Shown here piece after piece: positions 22,835 through 31,642 of a DNA stretch of 35,530 nt. The notes below the pieces were generated by a model. It was given only the letters and a program-made list of their open reading frames with translations. It was not told the DNA's origin and made no database searches. The DNA is from FEN-1350 sp964386005 (lineage in GTDB: Bacteria > Planctomycetota > Phycisphaerae > Sedimentisphaerales > Anaerohalosphaeraceae), in contig CAYLSB010000051.1 in the NCBI GenBank assembly GCA_964386005.1, positions 1 to 35,530 of the forward strand. The letters run 5' to 3'. Each line of letters opens with the position of its first letter. Within the stretch, counting starts at the first letter, position 1. The position numbers were made by a program, and so were the translations under genes.

Positions 22835-24132
22835 CAGCAGGGACAATCCTTGTCGAGAGGTTTATGAGTGAAACCGCGTGCGTTGGTGCCGGAGTAGTCG
22901 GCGACGATATGGCCGTGTCCGAGCAGCTTCCATTTATAGATCAAGAGGCCTTCCATGCCGACGGGACCGCGCGCGTGGATCTTGTTGGTGCTGATGCCGA
23001 CCTCGGCGCCGAGGCCGAACCGAAAACCGTCGGCAAAACGCGTGCTGGCGTTCCAGAAGACATTGGCCGAATCGACCAGGGCCATGAAACGATTGGCGAC
23101 GGCGGGATCGGAGGTGACGATAGCGTCCGTGTGGTGCGAGCCGTACCGATTGATATGCTCGACGGCCTGTTCCATATTATCGACAATTCGGATAGATATA
23201 ATATAATCGAGGTATTCGGTCCGCCAATCGGTTTCCGTGGCGGGTTTGGTATCGAGGATCCGGCGGGTTCGGTCGCATCCTCGGACTTCGATGTTATGCT
23301 TGTCGAAGGCGATTTTCATTTTCGGCAAAAAAGCTTCGGCAATACCGGCGTGGACGAGCAATGTTTCGGCGGCGTTGCAGACGGCGACATACTGGCACTT
23401 GGAGTCGGTGGCGATTCGAATGGCCATGTCGGGTTCTGCTGAGGCGTCGATATAGACATGACAAATACCGTCGGCGTGGCCGAGGACGGGGATCGTCGTG
23501 TGGGTCATGATGTGGCGAACGAATTCGTTGCTGCCGCGCGGGATGATCAGGTCAATATCCTTGTCGAGGGAAAGCATAGCGGCGACATCGTCACGAGTTT
23601 CCAGAAGGCCCAGCCAGCCGTCGGGCAGTCCGGCTTCGATGCCGGCGGCAGCGATTACGTCGGCGAGAATACGATTGGTCGAAATGGCCTCACTGCCGCC
23701 CTTAAGAAGGACGGCGTTGCCGCTCTTCAGACACAGGCAGGAAATCTGAACCAGTGCGTCGGGACGTGATTCGAAGATCACTCCAATGACGCCAATCGGA
23801 CATGAGACCTTAAACAGTTCCAGCCCTTTGTCGAGTTCGGTTGCGCGGAGGGTTTGGCCGACGGGATCGGGCAGGGACATCAGGGATTCGATACCCGCAA
23901 CGGTCTCGGCGATCTTTCCGGAGTCGAATTTCAAACGTTTCAGGAGTGGTTTGGCAATGTGTTCCTTTTCAGCGCGGAGAAGATCAGCTTGATTGGCCCC
24001 GATGATCTGATTCGAAGCGGCTTGAACCGATTGAGCGATTCGGCGCAGAGCATCATTCTTGATCCGTGAATGGATCGCGCCCATTTGAATAGATGCCTTA
24101 CGTGCGGCCGATGCCTTGTCGGAAATTGTCAT
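22834..24132 (-). CDS. proA: Gamma-glutamyl phosphate reductase
   Basis: Gamma-glutamyl phosphate reductase reduces the product of ProB to glutamate semialdehyde. The 432-residue protein shows IGVIGVIFESRPDALVQIS, NAVLLKGGSEAISTN, DLIIPRGSNEFVRHI, the catalytic Cys 252 in VAVCNAAETLLVH, NRYGSHHTDAIVTSD, and NVFWNASTRFADGFRFGLGAEVGISTNKIHARGP. The start is the ATG at 24132, with GGAGA seven bases upstream; the longer frame to 24258 is rejected. It is the first gene of the proA-proB-rnd set; no proC is seen. A divergent tRNA gene begins at 24298. Confidence 0.95.
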   Translation of the reverse strand: MTISDKASAARKASIQMGAIHSRIKNDALRRIAQSVQAASNQIIGANQADLLRAEKEHIAKPLLKRLKFDSGKIAETVAGIESLMSLPDPVGQTLRATELDKGLELFKVSCPIGVIGVIFESRPDALVQISCLCLKSGNAVLLKGGSEAISTNRILADVIAAAGIEAGLPDGWLGLLETRDDVAAMLSLDKDIDLIIPRGSNEFVRHIMTHTTIPVLGHADGICHVYIDASAEPDMAIRIATDSKCQYVAVCNAAETLLVHAGIAEAFLPKMKIAFDKHNIEVRGCDRTRRILDTKPATETDWRTEYLDYIISIRIVDNMEQAVEHINRYGSHHTDAIVTSDPAVANRFMALVDSANVFWNASTRFADGFRFGLGAEVGISTNKIHARGPVGMEGLLIYKWKLLGHGHIVADYSGTNARGFTHKPLDKDCPC

Positions 24133-24251
24133 GCATTTTCTCCGTGAATCCGTTCGTCGAAAACGAGGCGAAAGCCCGAAGTTTGCCGACGGATAGGATA
24201 TTGTATCGGCATATTGTAACAGGAAGATGGATAATTGCCAGATTTTGAAAC

Positions 24252-24280
24252 TTGACAATGAGCCGGATTTGGCGTAGTCT
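24252..24280 (+). promoter_or_regulatory. tRNA-Gly promoter
   Basis: TTGACA (24252-24257), 17 bases, TAGTCT (24275-24280). The tRNA begins 17 bases after the -10 box. Confidence 0.65.
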
Positions 24281-24297
24281 AATGGCTTGTTGTTTGT

Positions 24298-24368
24298 GCG
24301 GGCGTAGCTTATGGGTAAAGCCCCAGCCGTCCAAGCTGGTTATGTGGGTTCGATTTCCATCGCCCGCT
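24298..24368 (+). tRNA. tRNA-Gly (TCC), non-canonical G33
   Basis: The 71-base cloverleaf has acceptor GCGGGCG/CGCCCGC, discriminator T, D stem GCTT/AAGC, anticodon stem CCAGC/GCTGG, and T stem GTGGG/TCCAT. The anticodon loop reads CGTCCAA, so position 33, almost always U, is G. The T stem has G-U pairs at both ends, including 53-61, usually G-C. The other stems are intact and a good promoter precedes it, so it looks expressed rather than decayed. Glycine identity fits the TCC anticodon. Confidence 0.8.
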
Positions 24369-24512
24369 GTAATACAAGTTGTTTTGTATAAAGCACTTGT
24401 GGAATTCGTTTGGCAAGCCGGTAATTTCAGAGAGCATCGTATCGACGCCATTCGGTCATACGATAAAATCCATCGTACTGTGTGATAATCGGAGAATAGT
24501 GAGGGACTCGAT

Positions 24513-27500
24513 ATGGGGTGGTTATTGGGTCGTCGTCTCATGTGGTTTGTAATCTGTTTGATTTGTTTGGCCGATTGTGTCATTGTTGCCGGTGGGGAAT
24601 CCCCGTGGGAGAATGCCAAATTTCCCGAAGGATTCCAGGTTGTATGGGACATGTCCAAGGCATACCGGGAGACGACTTCGACTCGAGAGCGGATTTCCAT
24701 TAACGGATTGTGGCGATGGCAGCCGGCCGATGGTGTTGCGGATACAGTGCCTACTGACGGATGGGGGTACTTCAAGGTGCCCGGGTGTTGGCCGGGGATC
24801 ACCGATTACATGCAGAAGGACAGCCAAACAGTTTTTGCCCATCCGAAGTGGAAAAGCCGAAAACTCGGCGATGTCAAGGCGGCTTGGTATGATCGTGAAA
24901 TCGAAGTTCCCGCCGATTGGACGGAACGGCGGATTACACTATCCGTCGAGTACCTGAATTCGTACGCGGCCGTATTTGTGGATGGGATAAAAGCGGGTGA
25001 GTGCCGGTTTCCGGCAGGCGAAGTGGACCTGACTGCGATGTGCAAGCGGGGTGGAAAGTACAATCTCAGTCTGCTTGTCGTCGCTATGCCCCTGAAAGGC
25101 GTTATCCGTTCTTATACGGATACGGCATCGGCCAGAGAGGTCAAAGGAACAGTAGCTCGGCGAGGTTTGTGCGGCGATGTTTTTCTGGTGAGTACTCCGA
25201 CGGGACCGCAGATCGCCGACATCAAGGTGGAAACGTCGATTCGCAGAAAGGCGCTCACGGTCAATGCGGAATTCGATGGGCTCGATGCGACCCTGCAATA
25301 CGCTGTTCATTTCCGGATTCTGAAGAATGGCCGTGAAATCAAGGATTTCGCGAACCGGACTTTTCGAGCGAGTGATTTCCATGACGGCCGCATCGCGTTT
25401 ACGGAAGAATGGATTCCAGACAAATTATGGGATATTCACACGGCGCATCATAGATACGAACTCGAACTTTCGCTTCTGGATGATCAGCGTAGGATTGTGG
25501 ATGTGGCCCAGATTGTGCGTTTCGGATTCCGTGAGTTCTGGATCGAGGGGAGAGATTTTTATCTCAATGGCAGTCGCATTTTTTTGTCGGCCGTCCCGTT
25601 TGACAATGCGCAGGTCGGCGCAGCGCTGGTTACGTATCCCGCCGCTCGGGAGAGCATGGAGCGGTTGAAGAGTATCGGGATCAACTTTGTGTACACGCAC
25701 AACTACGATTGCCTTCCTGGATCGCACTTAAGCTTTGCGGAGATTCTTCGCGCCGCGGACGATTCGGGAATATTGGTCGCGCTTTCGATGCCGCATTTCA
25801 GCCATTACGACTGGCAAGCCCCGGATGCCGAAACCAGCAACGGCTACGCATCTCTGGCGAAGTTCTATGTGCGTGTGGCTCAGAACCATCCGTCGGTCAT
25901 CATGTACGCCACCAGCCACAATGCCACCGGCTACAACGAGGATATGAACCCGGATCGGATCGACGGCCTTCACGATCAACGGGATCGGTGGGCGTTGAAC
26001 AACGCAAAGACGGCCGTGCGGGCCGAGTCCATCATCCGGCGATTGGATTCACATCGAATCGTCTATCATCATGCATCGGGTAATCTGGGATCGATACATT
26101 CCAGCAACTTCTATCCGAATTTCGTTCCGATCCAGGAGCTGTCTGACTGGTTTGCGCACTGGGCCGCCGATGGAACCAAGCCGGTTTTTCTCTGCGAGTA
26201 CGGAGCTCCCTTCACCTGGGACTGGGCGATGTACCGCGGATGGTACAAGGGCAAACGAGAGTTCGGCAGCGCGATAGTACCGTGGGAGTTCTGTCTTGCC
26301 GAGTGGAACGCGCAGTTCTTCGGAGATCGTGCGTATGCGATCAGCGAGATGGAGAAAAGGAATCTGCGGTGGGAGGCGGGTCGCTTTCGCGAAGGTAAGG
26401 TGTGGTATCGGTGGGAGTATCCGCATCAACTGGGGTCGACGGATTTTCCGGAACGCGAACCGGTTTTTGCCAGGTACTTCGAAGAGAACTGGCGAGCGTT
26501 TCGGACCTGGGGCATCTCGGCAAACTCTCCCTGGGAACATCACATTCTGTTCAAGCTGCGCCCCGGCGTCGATCGAAACCGGAGATCCGAACTGGTGGTG
26601 GATTGGCAGAATCTTCAGCGACCGGGATTCAGTCCGGACTACCAGCAGGATCGCTTTGAACGGATGGATATGGCCTACGAACGCTCCGACTGGATTGCGA
26701 CAGAGGGAGGCACGGCGCTGATCCGAAACAATCAACCGTTGCTGGCGTATATCGGCGGCAAGTCGACTATGGTTACCGACAAGGAACACATATTTGTTGC
26801 AGGCGAGACATTTGAAAAACAGATCATCGTGATCAATAATTCCCGATCGCCGATCCGTTGCCAATGTTCATGGACGCTGAATCTGCCGCGGCCGATTTCG
26901 GGGCAAGCCCGCCTGACGATCGAAACCGGTCAGCAGGCAAGAATACCGATGCTTTTTGCGCTTCCAAATGAGCTCGAACCCGGAGAGTACCGGCTGAGCG
27001 CAAAAACAATATTTGCTCCTCGTGAGATACAGGAAGATCATTTTTTAATTCATGTCCTTTCGCGGAAACCGGTGTCTCGTTCCGAAACCAAAGTCGCGAT
27101 TTTTGATCCCGCGGGCCAGACGACGACATTACTCAAACGGATGGGGATTCACTGTGATAGGGTGGATGCCAAGGCGGATCTGAACGGGTACGAAACGCTG
27201 ATCATCGGCATGGCCTCCTTGACTGTGGATGGGTCGGCGCCCGACGTCGGTCGGGTGCGCGGCGGACTCAAGATCATCCTGTTTGAACAGACGCCGGATG
27301 TACTCGAGAAACGCTTCGGCTTCCGAATTGCGGAGTATGGATTACGAAATGTATTCCTGCGTGTACCCGATCATCCTGTCCTGGCGGGATTGCAAACGGA
27401 ACATCTGCGCGATTGGCGTGGCGATGCGACAATCCTTCCGCCTCGGTTGAAGTACGAATCGGACGGGCGGTTCAACGGCGCTCCGACCGTATCGTGGTGC

Positions 27501-28436
27501 GGCATTCCGGTACCCCGTGTGTGGCGATGCGGCAATCGGGGAAATGTGGCCTCGGTGCTAATCGAAAAACCCGCCTGCGGCGATTTTCTGCCGATTCTCG
27601 ATGGGGGTTTCTCGCTACAGTATAGCCCATTGATGGAATACCGCGAAGGTGAGGGTGTGGTTCTGTTTTGTCAGATGGATGTTTCCGGACGTACGGAGAG
27701 CGATCCGGTCGCTGAACAACTGATAATTAATATATTGAATTACATCAATCATTGGAAGCCCTCACCAAAACGTGACGCTTTTTACATCGGCGGACCTGCG
27801 GGGATATCTCACCTTCAGGCGGCCGGCGTTCGGGTCAGTTTGTATGATGGAGAGGAGTTGCGGGCGGATCAGGTACTCATTCTCGGGCCGGACAGCATAA
27901 TCCTCCGGAATCATCGAGAGAAGGTGGCAACATTTCTCAAGGCGGGGGGCCATTTGCTGGCAGTAGGCCTGACTCAACAGGATGCGGATGTCCTGTTGCC
28001 TTTCCACGTTTCGATCAAACCGGTCGAGCACATCAACGCTTATTTCGAACCGCAGAAGTGGAACTCATTCTTGGCTGGCGTTGGACCGGCGGACGTTCAT
28101 AATCGTGACCCCCGTGTGATCCCTCTGGTTTCCAGCGGAGCGACGATTGTCGGCAACGGAATTCTTGCGGTGTCTTCTGAAAGTAACGTTCTCTTCTGTC
28201 AGATGGCCCCCTGGCAATTTGAATATCAAAACAACTACGGGCTCAAGAGAACCTTTCGGCGCAGCAGCTTCCTTCTGGCGCGGCTTTTTGGTAATTTGGA
28301 TGTAAGCAGTGAAACGCCTTTATTAACCCGATTGTCAACCCCGCTGGCAAGTAATGAAACCGGTCGGTGGCTGAATGGTTTCTATCTGGATCAGCCCGAA
28401 GAATGGGATTACCCGTACCGTTTTTTTCGCTGGTGA
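24513..28436 (+). CDS. Very large GH2-like glycoside hydrolase
   Basis: The 1307-residue protein has a Sec signal (about 1-27), a GH2 sugar-binding beta-sandwich (about 58-230, with SINGLWRWQPADG and AAWYDREIEVPADW), an immunoglobulin-like domain (about 232-340), and a TIM barrel (about 343-640). The barrel starts DFYLNGSRIFLSA and includes GINFVYTHNYD, NHPSVIMYATSHNATGY and KPVFLCEYGAPFTWDW with the expected nucleophile Glu 562. The usual GNE acid/base is replaced by HNA (Asn 470-Ala 471), with a Glu at 476. Long C-terminal domains (about 770-1307) include glutamine-amidotransferase-like segments such as LNGYETLIIGMASL. Substrate is unknown; most GH2 enzymes act on beta-galactosides, mannosides or glucuronides. 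ATG at 24513 with GAGG upstream. It stands alone between the tRNA and the division cluster. Confidence 0.85.
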   Translation: MGWLLGRRLMWFVICLICLADCVIVAGGESPWENAKFPEGFQVVWDMSKAYRETTSTRERISINGLWRWQPADGVADTVPTDGWGYFKVPGCWPGITDYMQKDSQTVFAHPKWKSRKLGDVKAAWYDREIEVPADWTERRITLSVEYLNSYAAVFVDGIKAGECRFPAGEVDLTAMCKRGGKYNLSLLVVAMPLKGVIRSYTDTASAREVKGTVARRGLCGDVFLVSTPTGPQIADIKVETSIRRKALTVNAEFDGLDATLQYAVHFRILKNGREIKDFANRTFRASDFHDGRIAFTEEWIPDKLWDIHTAHHRYELELSLLDDQRRIVDVAQIVRFGFREFWIEGRDFYLNGSRIFLSAVPFDNAQVGAALVTYPAARESMERLKSIGINFVYTHNYDCLPGSHLSFAEILRAADDSGILVALSMPHFSHYDWQAPDAETSNGYASLAKFYVRVAQNHPSVIMYATSHNATGYNEDMNPDRIDGLHDQRDRWALNNAKTAVRAESIIRRLDSHRIVYHHASGNLGSIHSSNFYPNFVPIQELSDWFAHWAADGTKPVFLCEYGAPFTWDWAMYRGWYKGKREFGSAIVPWEFCLAEWNAQFFGDRAYAISEMEKRNLRWEAGRFREGKVWYRWEYPHQLGSTDFPEREPVFARYFEENWRAFRTWGISANSPWEHHILFKLRPGVDRNRRSELVVDWQNLQRPGFSPDYQQDRFERMDMAYERSDWIATEGGTALIRNNQPLLAYIGGKSTMVTDKEHIFVAGETFEKQIIVINNSRSPIRCQCSWTLNLPRPISGQARLTIETGQQARIPMLFALPNELEPGEYRLSAKTIFAPREIQEDHFLIHVLSRKPVSRSETKVAIFDPAGQTTTLLKRMGIHCDRVDAKADLNGYETLIIGMASLTVDGSAPDVGRVRGGLKIILFEQTPDVLEKRFGFRIAEYGLRNVFLRVPDHPVLAGLQTEHLRDWRGDATILPPRLKYESDGRFNGAPTVSWCGIPVPRVWRCGNRGNVASVLIEKPACGDFLPILDGGFSLQYSPLMEYREGEGVVLFCQMDVSGRTESDPVAEQLIINILNYINHWKPSPKRDAFYIGGPAGISHLQAAGVRVSLYDGEELRADQVLILGPDSIILRNHREKVATFLKAGGHLLAVGLTQQDADVLLPFHVSIKPVEHINAYFEPQKWNSFLAGVGPADVHNRDPRVIPLVSSGATIVGNGILAVSSESNVLFCQMAPWQFEYQNNYGLKRTFRRSSFLLARLFGNLDVSSETPLLTRLSTPLASNETGRWLNGFYLDQPEEWDYPYRFFRW

Positions 28437-28661
28437 ATATCTGTGGTAACCATCCCCTGTGATTTTGTACCCCTTGAAAGCCGCATGGTTTTTCATTGAA
28501 TGATTCAATTGAATTAGCTTCCTTTGTGATCACGTCACATTATACCAGCTACATATTGATACAAGCCGCCAACGCGACTACAACATGTTGTGGTTAGGTT
28601 GCTGGATCTTCGCTTCAAAAAGAATGTTATCGCGAAATTAAGGTTTTTTCCGAAAATACTA

Positions 28662-28691
28662 TTGACGAAAAGTGGGATGAAGTGGTATAAA
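28662..28691 (+). promoter_or_regulatory. mraZ promoter with MraZ-box-like repeats
   Basis: TTGACG (28662-28667), 18 bases, TATAAA (28686-28691), within the otherwise featureless gap 28437-28726. TGGGA (28673) and TGGTA (28683) stand ten bases apart, the spacing of MraZ boxes (TGGGN repeats five bases apart), and overlap the spacer and -10 box. MraZ autoregulation is therefore likely. Confidence 0.6.
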
Positions 28692-28726
28692 AGCCCAAAA
28701 ATTGGAATGGCTGTGGGGCCAAAGAC

Positions 28727-29218
28727 ATGTTGCTGCTAACAGGCGAGTTCGAACATACGATTGATGAAAAGAATCGTCTTTTCATCTCGAATCGTTTGCG
28801 CAGCCAGATCGACTCGAACCGATACGGCAGCGACTTTTACCTTGTGATGGGTCCCAACGGCATCCTGAGTCTTTACCCGGAAAAATATTTTCAGCAGATC
28901 GTCCTTGCCGGTGCACCAGGGAAGGCGGCCCCGGATGAAGCCGTGGCGTTCGAACGGCTCAGTTTCGCCCTCGCCAGCAAGGTTGAGCTGGATCGGCAAG
29001 GCCGACTCCTGTTGAACGACAAACTCCGCAAGCGGGCCAATCTTGGAATGAACCTGACGCTGGTGGGGATTCGGGATCACATCGAGCTTTGGAATAGCGA
29101 AGATTGGGAACGCTATCTTCAGAATAATTTATCGCAGTATCAACAACAGATGATGCAGGCCAGGCAGACGGTTTTGCACAGGCAGAGCCGTCCAATCGAT
29201 GATCGGGAGGATACCTAA
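28727..29218 (+). CDS. mraZ: Transcriptional regulator MraZ
   Basis: The 163-residue protein is a typical MraZ with two SpoVT-AbrB halves: FEHTIDEKNRLFISNRLRSQI at the N-terminus and ASKVELDRQGRLLLNDKLRKRANL in the middle, then IELWNSEDWERYL. MraZ forms ring-shaped oligomers, binds TGGG repeats and represses the division/cell-wall cluster it heads. The C-terminal Gln-rich tail (about 135-163) is longer than in many family members. It is the first gene of the cluster; box-like repeats occur in its promoter. Its stop overlaps the next start (TAATG). No strong ribosome site is seen before the ATG at 28727. Confidence 0.95.
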   Translation: MLLLTGEFEHTIDEKNRLFISNRLRSQIDSNRYGSDFYLVMGPNGILSLYPEKYFQQIVLAGAPGKAAPDEAVAFERLSFALASKVELDRQGRLLLNDKLRKRANLGMNLTLVGIRDHIELWNSEDWERYLQNNLSQYQQQMMQARQTVLHRQSRPIDDREDT

Positions 29219-29427
29219 TGGTAGCCACAGGAATGGATTCGATTCAGATTGTACGCGACAGTCTCGAGGGGATTCGTGCGATGGACGATACGACGATGTC
29301 GGCGATCGAGATTTTATCGCGCCGGCTTCAGCGGCTCCAGCGGGCGGGGGGACTCTATACGGGAATTCAGTTTTCCCCGGAGATGGAGGAGTTGCTGATC
29401 CAGCAATGTGAAGCGGGTGCGGCATAA
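29218..29427 (+). CDS. Small unknown protein between mraZ and rsmH
   Basis: The 69-residue product is mostly helical (MDSIQIVRDSLEGIRAMDD, then SAIEILSRRLQRLQRAGG and FSPEMEELLIQQCEAG). I do not recognise it. It is very likely real: its ATG overlaps the mraZ stop (TAATG), GGGAGG lies seven bases upstream, and rsmH starts 35 bases later on the same strand. The standard bacterial cluster has no gene in this place, so it may be a lineage-specific division factor or an RsmH partner. Heptad-like spacing of Ile/Leu suggests a short helical bundle or coiled coil. No signal or membrane segment. Confidence 0.75.
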   Translation: MVATGMDSIQIVRDSLEGIRAMDDTTMSAIEILSRRLQRLQRAGGLYTGIQFSPEMEELLIQQCEAGAA

Positions 29428-29462
29428 ACGGACGTATTCGATGGCGGCCGGGATGAAACGAT

Positions 29463-30410
29463 TTGAGTGATGCGGACGCACAGTCTGTCGGCGAACATCT
29501 GTCTGTATTGGCGGATACTCTGGCCGGACGGATTCGACTTGCCCCGGATGGAGTTTTGGTGGATGCGACGGTCGGACATGGGGGGCACAGCAAAATACTC
29601 GGACGGTCCTTGAACGAACAGGGGATCATTCTCGGATTGGATGTGGATCATCATTGTCTTGCAACGGCGCGATCGGTACTTCAGAGTCTTCGTTGCCGTG
29701 TGGTATTGGAGCGGGAGAATTTTGCCCGATTGGACGAGGTGATGAAACGGAATCGGATCCGAGGGGCTGATTTGATTGTGGCCGATCTGGGATGGTGCAG
29801 TGCCCAGATGGAAGATCCGAAGCGAGGGATGAGTTTCCAACGGAATATGCCGCTGGATATGCGGCTGGATGAACGGCTGGAACGGACGGCGGCGGATTGG
29901 GTAAATGAGACGGATGAGACGAAGCTGGCGAATGTGATTTACGCCTATGGGGAAGAAAGGGCATCGCGGCGGATTGCTCGGGCAATCGTGGAATATCGTC
30001 ACGGGCAGAAAATCACGACGACGGCACAATTGGCGAATCTAATCTGCCGAGAGATGGGACGTGGATGGAGTGGAAAGCCCGGACAAATCCATCCGGCGAC
30101 CCGAACATTTCAGGCACTGCGGATTGTGGTCAATGACGAGATGGGCTGCCTGGAACGACTTTTGGAATCGGCTCCGGGCCTTTTGAATCCCGACGGTATC
30201 CTTGCGATCATCAGTTTTCACAGTCTCGAAGATCGACGGGTCAAGCAGGATTTTCTGCGGAGGAAGAGCGAAGGGATTTATGAAATTCTCACCGATAAGC
30301 CGATGGTAGCACAAGAGGATGAGGTGCGGCGGAATATACGTTCGCGAAGTGCGAAGTTACGAATGGCCAGACGAATGAGATGTGGAAAAACAAAGGAGTT
30401 TCAGGGATGA
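29463..30410 (+). CDS. rsmH: 16S rRNA (cytosine-1402-N4)-methyltransferase
   Basis: The 315-residue protein has the RsmH family motifs: the SAM-binding VLVDATVGHGGHSKIL, IILGLDVDHHCLATA, the ADLIVADLGWCSAQME block (usually DLGVSS), GMSFQRNMPLDMR, and the region ATRTFQALRIVVNDEMG with SFHSLEDRRVKQDF. RsmH methylates N4 of C1402 in 16S rRNA. The start is TTG at 29463, with GGGATG upstream; no better in-frame start exists before the conserved EHLSVL segment. The stop overlaps the next start (ATGA). The usual partner order mraZ-rsmH is kept apart from the small gene between them. Confidence 0.95.
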   Translation: MSDADAQSVGEHLSVLADTLAGRIRLAPDGVLVDATVGHGGHSKILGRSLNEQGIILGLDVDHHCLATARSVLQSLRCRVVLERENFARLDEVMKRNRIRGADLIVADLGWCSAQMEDPKRGMSFQRNMPLDMRLDERLERTAADWVNETDETKLANVIYAYGEERASRRIARAIVEYRHGQKITTTAQLANLICREMGRGWSGKPGQIHPATRTFQALRIVVNDEMGCLERLLESAPGLLNPDGILAIISFHSLEDRRVKQDFLRRKSEGIYEILTDKPMVAQEDEVRRNIRSRSAKLRMARRMRCGKTKEFQG

Positions 30411-31363
30411 CAGCGGATGCCAAGGTTGGATTGTTACTGGGGTTGGTTTTTATCGTTATGATCGCCTTCCTGATTAACGGTTTACCCGGGTTTTTGAAAT
30501 CGGCGCCGACGGAACTGGTCTCAAATGGGATGGTACAGAATCCGCAGGAAAATGTTTTGATTTCTGAGAAAGGAAAACCAATCGTAGATATCTTGCACCC
30601 TCCCGCCAAACCCGAGCGCGAGATGGATTCATCGGACGTACGAATCACCATTCCGTTGGACAATGAGGTTTCGCCTGAGAGAAAGAGTCCAGATTCCACG
30701 ATTCAAAAATTGTCGCCACCCACAACCCCGTCCGATAAGCCGGGCGAAAGAGAGGCGATTCAACCCGTCGATGCCGTTTTGCCCCAGCCCGCGGCCGCTC
30801 CTCGGACGTATGTTGTTCAAGACGGTGATTCCCTGGCTAAGATATCCCTGGCGATATATGGACCTGACCTGGGTAAAAAACTGGCCACAGTCAATGCGAT
30901 CTATGAAGCAAATAAGAACCAGTTGGAATCACCCCACAAAGTACCGATTGGAATGAAATTGATCATTCCCGATCTTTCCAGTGCCCCGGTCAAAACGACC
31001 GAGGGTAACAAGACAACCGATAAACAGCCGACTAAACCCTCAGAGCCGGTCAAAGCATCCGAAAGAACCCTGGACAGGAGCGGAGACAAACCCCCGTCCA
31101 AGCCGGCAACGAAACCAGCCAAACCGACGAATCCCGACCCCAAAATCTTTGAACCGGTCAAGAGCGGAAAGCGAATGAGTGATGCGAAAGCCGCTTCCGG
31201 TCGCTCCCACCAGGTCCAACCGGGCGAGAATCTGTGGAATATCGCGGAAAAACACCTCGGCAATGGAAATCGGTATCGGGAAATTCTGTCGCTGAATGCC
31301 GGCGTGATCCACGAGCCGGATGATATTCGTGATCGGATGGAATTGAAACTACCGAAACGCTGA
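30407..31363 (+). CDS. Membrane-anchored protein with two LysM domains
   Basis: The 318-residue protein has one transmembrane helix at residues about 6-25 (KVGLLLGLVFIVMIAFLING), a Pro/Lys-rich linker, a LysM domain at about 133-190 (RTYVVQDGDSLAKISLAIYG), another Pro/Lys-rich linker, and a second LysM domain at 265-318 (HQVQPGENLWNIAEKHLG). LysM domains bind N-acetylglucosamine chains of peptidoglycan, so it probably links the membrane to the wall. It overlaps the rsmH stop (ATGA) and has GGAG eight bases upstream of the ATG at 30407. It stands where ftsL would be expected, with the FtsL-like gene next, suggesting a division role. Confidence 0.85.
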   Translation: MTADAKVGLLLGLVFIVMIAFLINGLPGFLKSAPTELVSNGMVQNPQENVLISEKGKPIVDILHPPAKPEREMDSSDVRITIPLDNEVSPERKSPDSTIQKLSPPTTPSDKPGEREAIQPVDAVLPQPAAAPRTYVVQDGDSLAKISLAIYGPDLGKKLATVNAIYEANKNQLESPHKVPIGMKLIIPDLSSAPVKTTEGNKTTDKQPTKPSEPVKASERTLDRSGDKPPSKPATKPAKPTNPDPKIFEPVKSGKRMSDAKAASGRSHQVQPGENLWNIAEKHLGNGNRYREILSLNAGVIHEPDDIRDRMELKLPKR

Positions 31364-31380
31364 TCGGCAGGCCGGAGGCG

Positions 31381-31626
31381 ATGTCCCGCGGACGGTTGAT
31401 TTTTGCGGTGTTCTATTTTACGGTTGTCCTGATCGGGACGATCCATCTGAGGAATTCATCGAGTCGTCTGTTCAGCCGGTATCGGGAAGCGAAGCTCGAA
31501 CAGGGACGGTTGATCCAAGAGCTGCGCAAGAAACAATTGCTCCTGGAGGGCATGATGACGCCTGGGTCCATTTCGGATATTCTCGAGAAAACGGAAGCCG
31601 TCCCCCCCAAGACCCCCAGGCGATAA
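31381..31626 (+). CDS. FtsL-like division protein
   Basis: The 81-residue protein has one transmembrane helix (RLIFAVFYFTVVLIGTIHL) followed by a charged helix with heptad-like spacing (RLFSRYREAKLEQGRLIQELRKKQLLLEG), the layout of FtsL. FtsL proteins are too variable for a firm match by eye. Position between rsmH/LysM and ftsI supports the call, because ftsL normally precedes ftsI. A GGAGG lies just before the ATG, slightly closer than ideal. It is 16 bases upstream of ftsI. A hydrophobic MTPGSISDIL segment may serve as the partner-binding end. Confidence 0.65.
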   Translation: MSRGRLIFAVFYFTVVLIGTIHLRNSSSRLFSRYREAKLEQGRLIQELRKKQLLLEGMMTPGSISDILEKTEAVPPKTPRR

Positions 31627-31642
31627 TCGGACCGAAGATACG

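Noticed and set aside
22834..22846. TTG start for proB 12 bases upstream
   Set aside because: It lies inside proA too close to the AAGGA; the ATG overlapping the proA stop is the usual arrangement.
21638..22867. Plus-strand open frame of about 400 codons opposite proB and rnd
   Set aside because: Antisense shadow; the proB motifs on the minus strand are unmistakable.
26049..26864. Minus-strand open frame opposite the GH2-like gene
   Set aside because: Antisense shadow with no start signal or domain.
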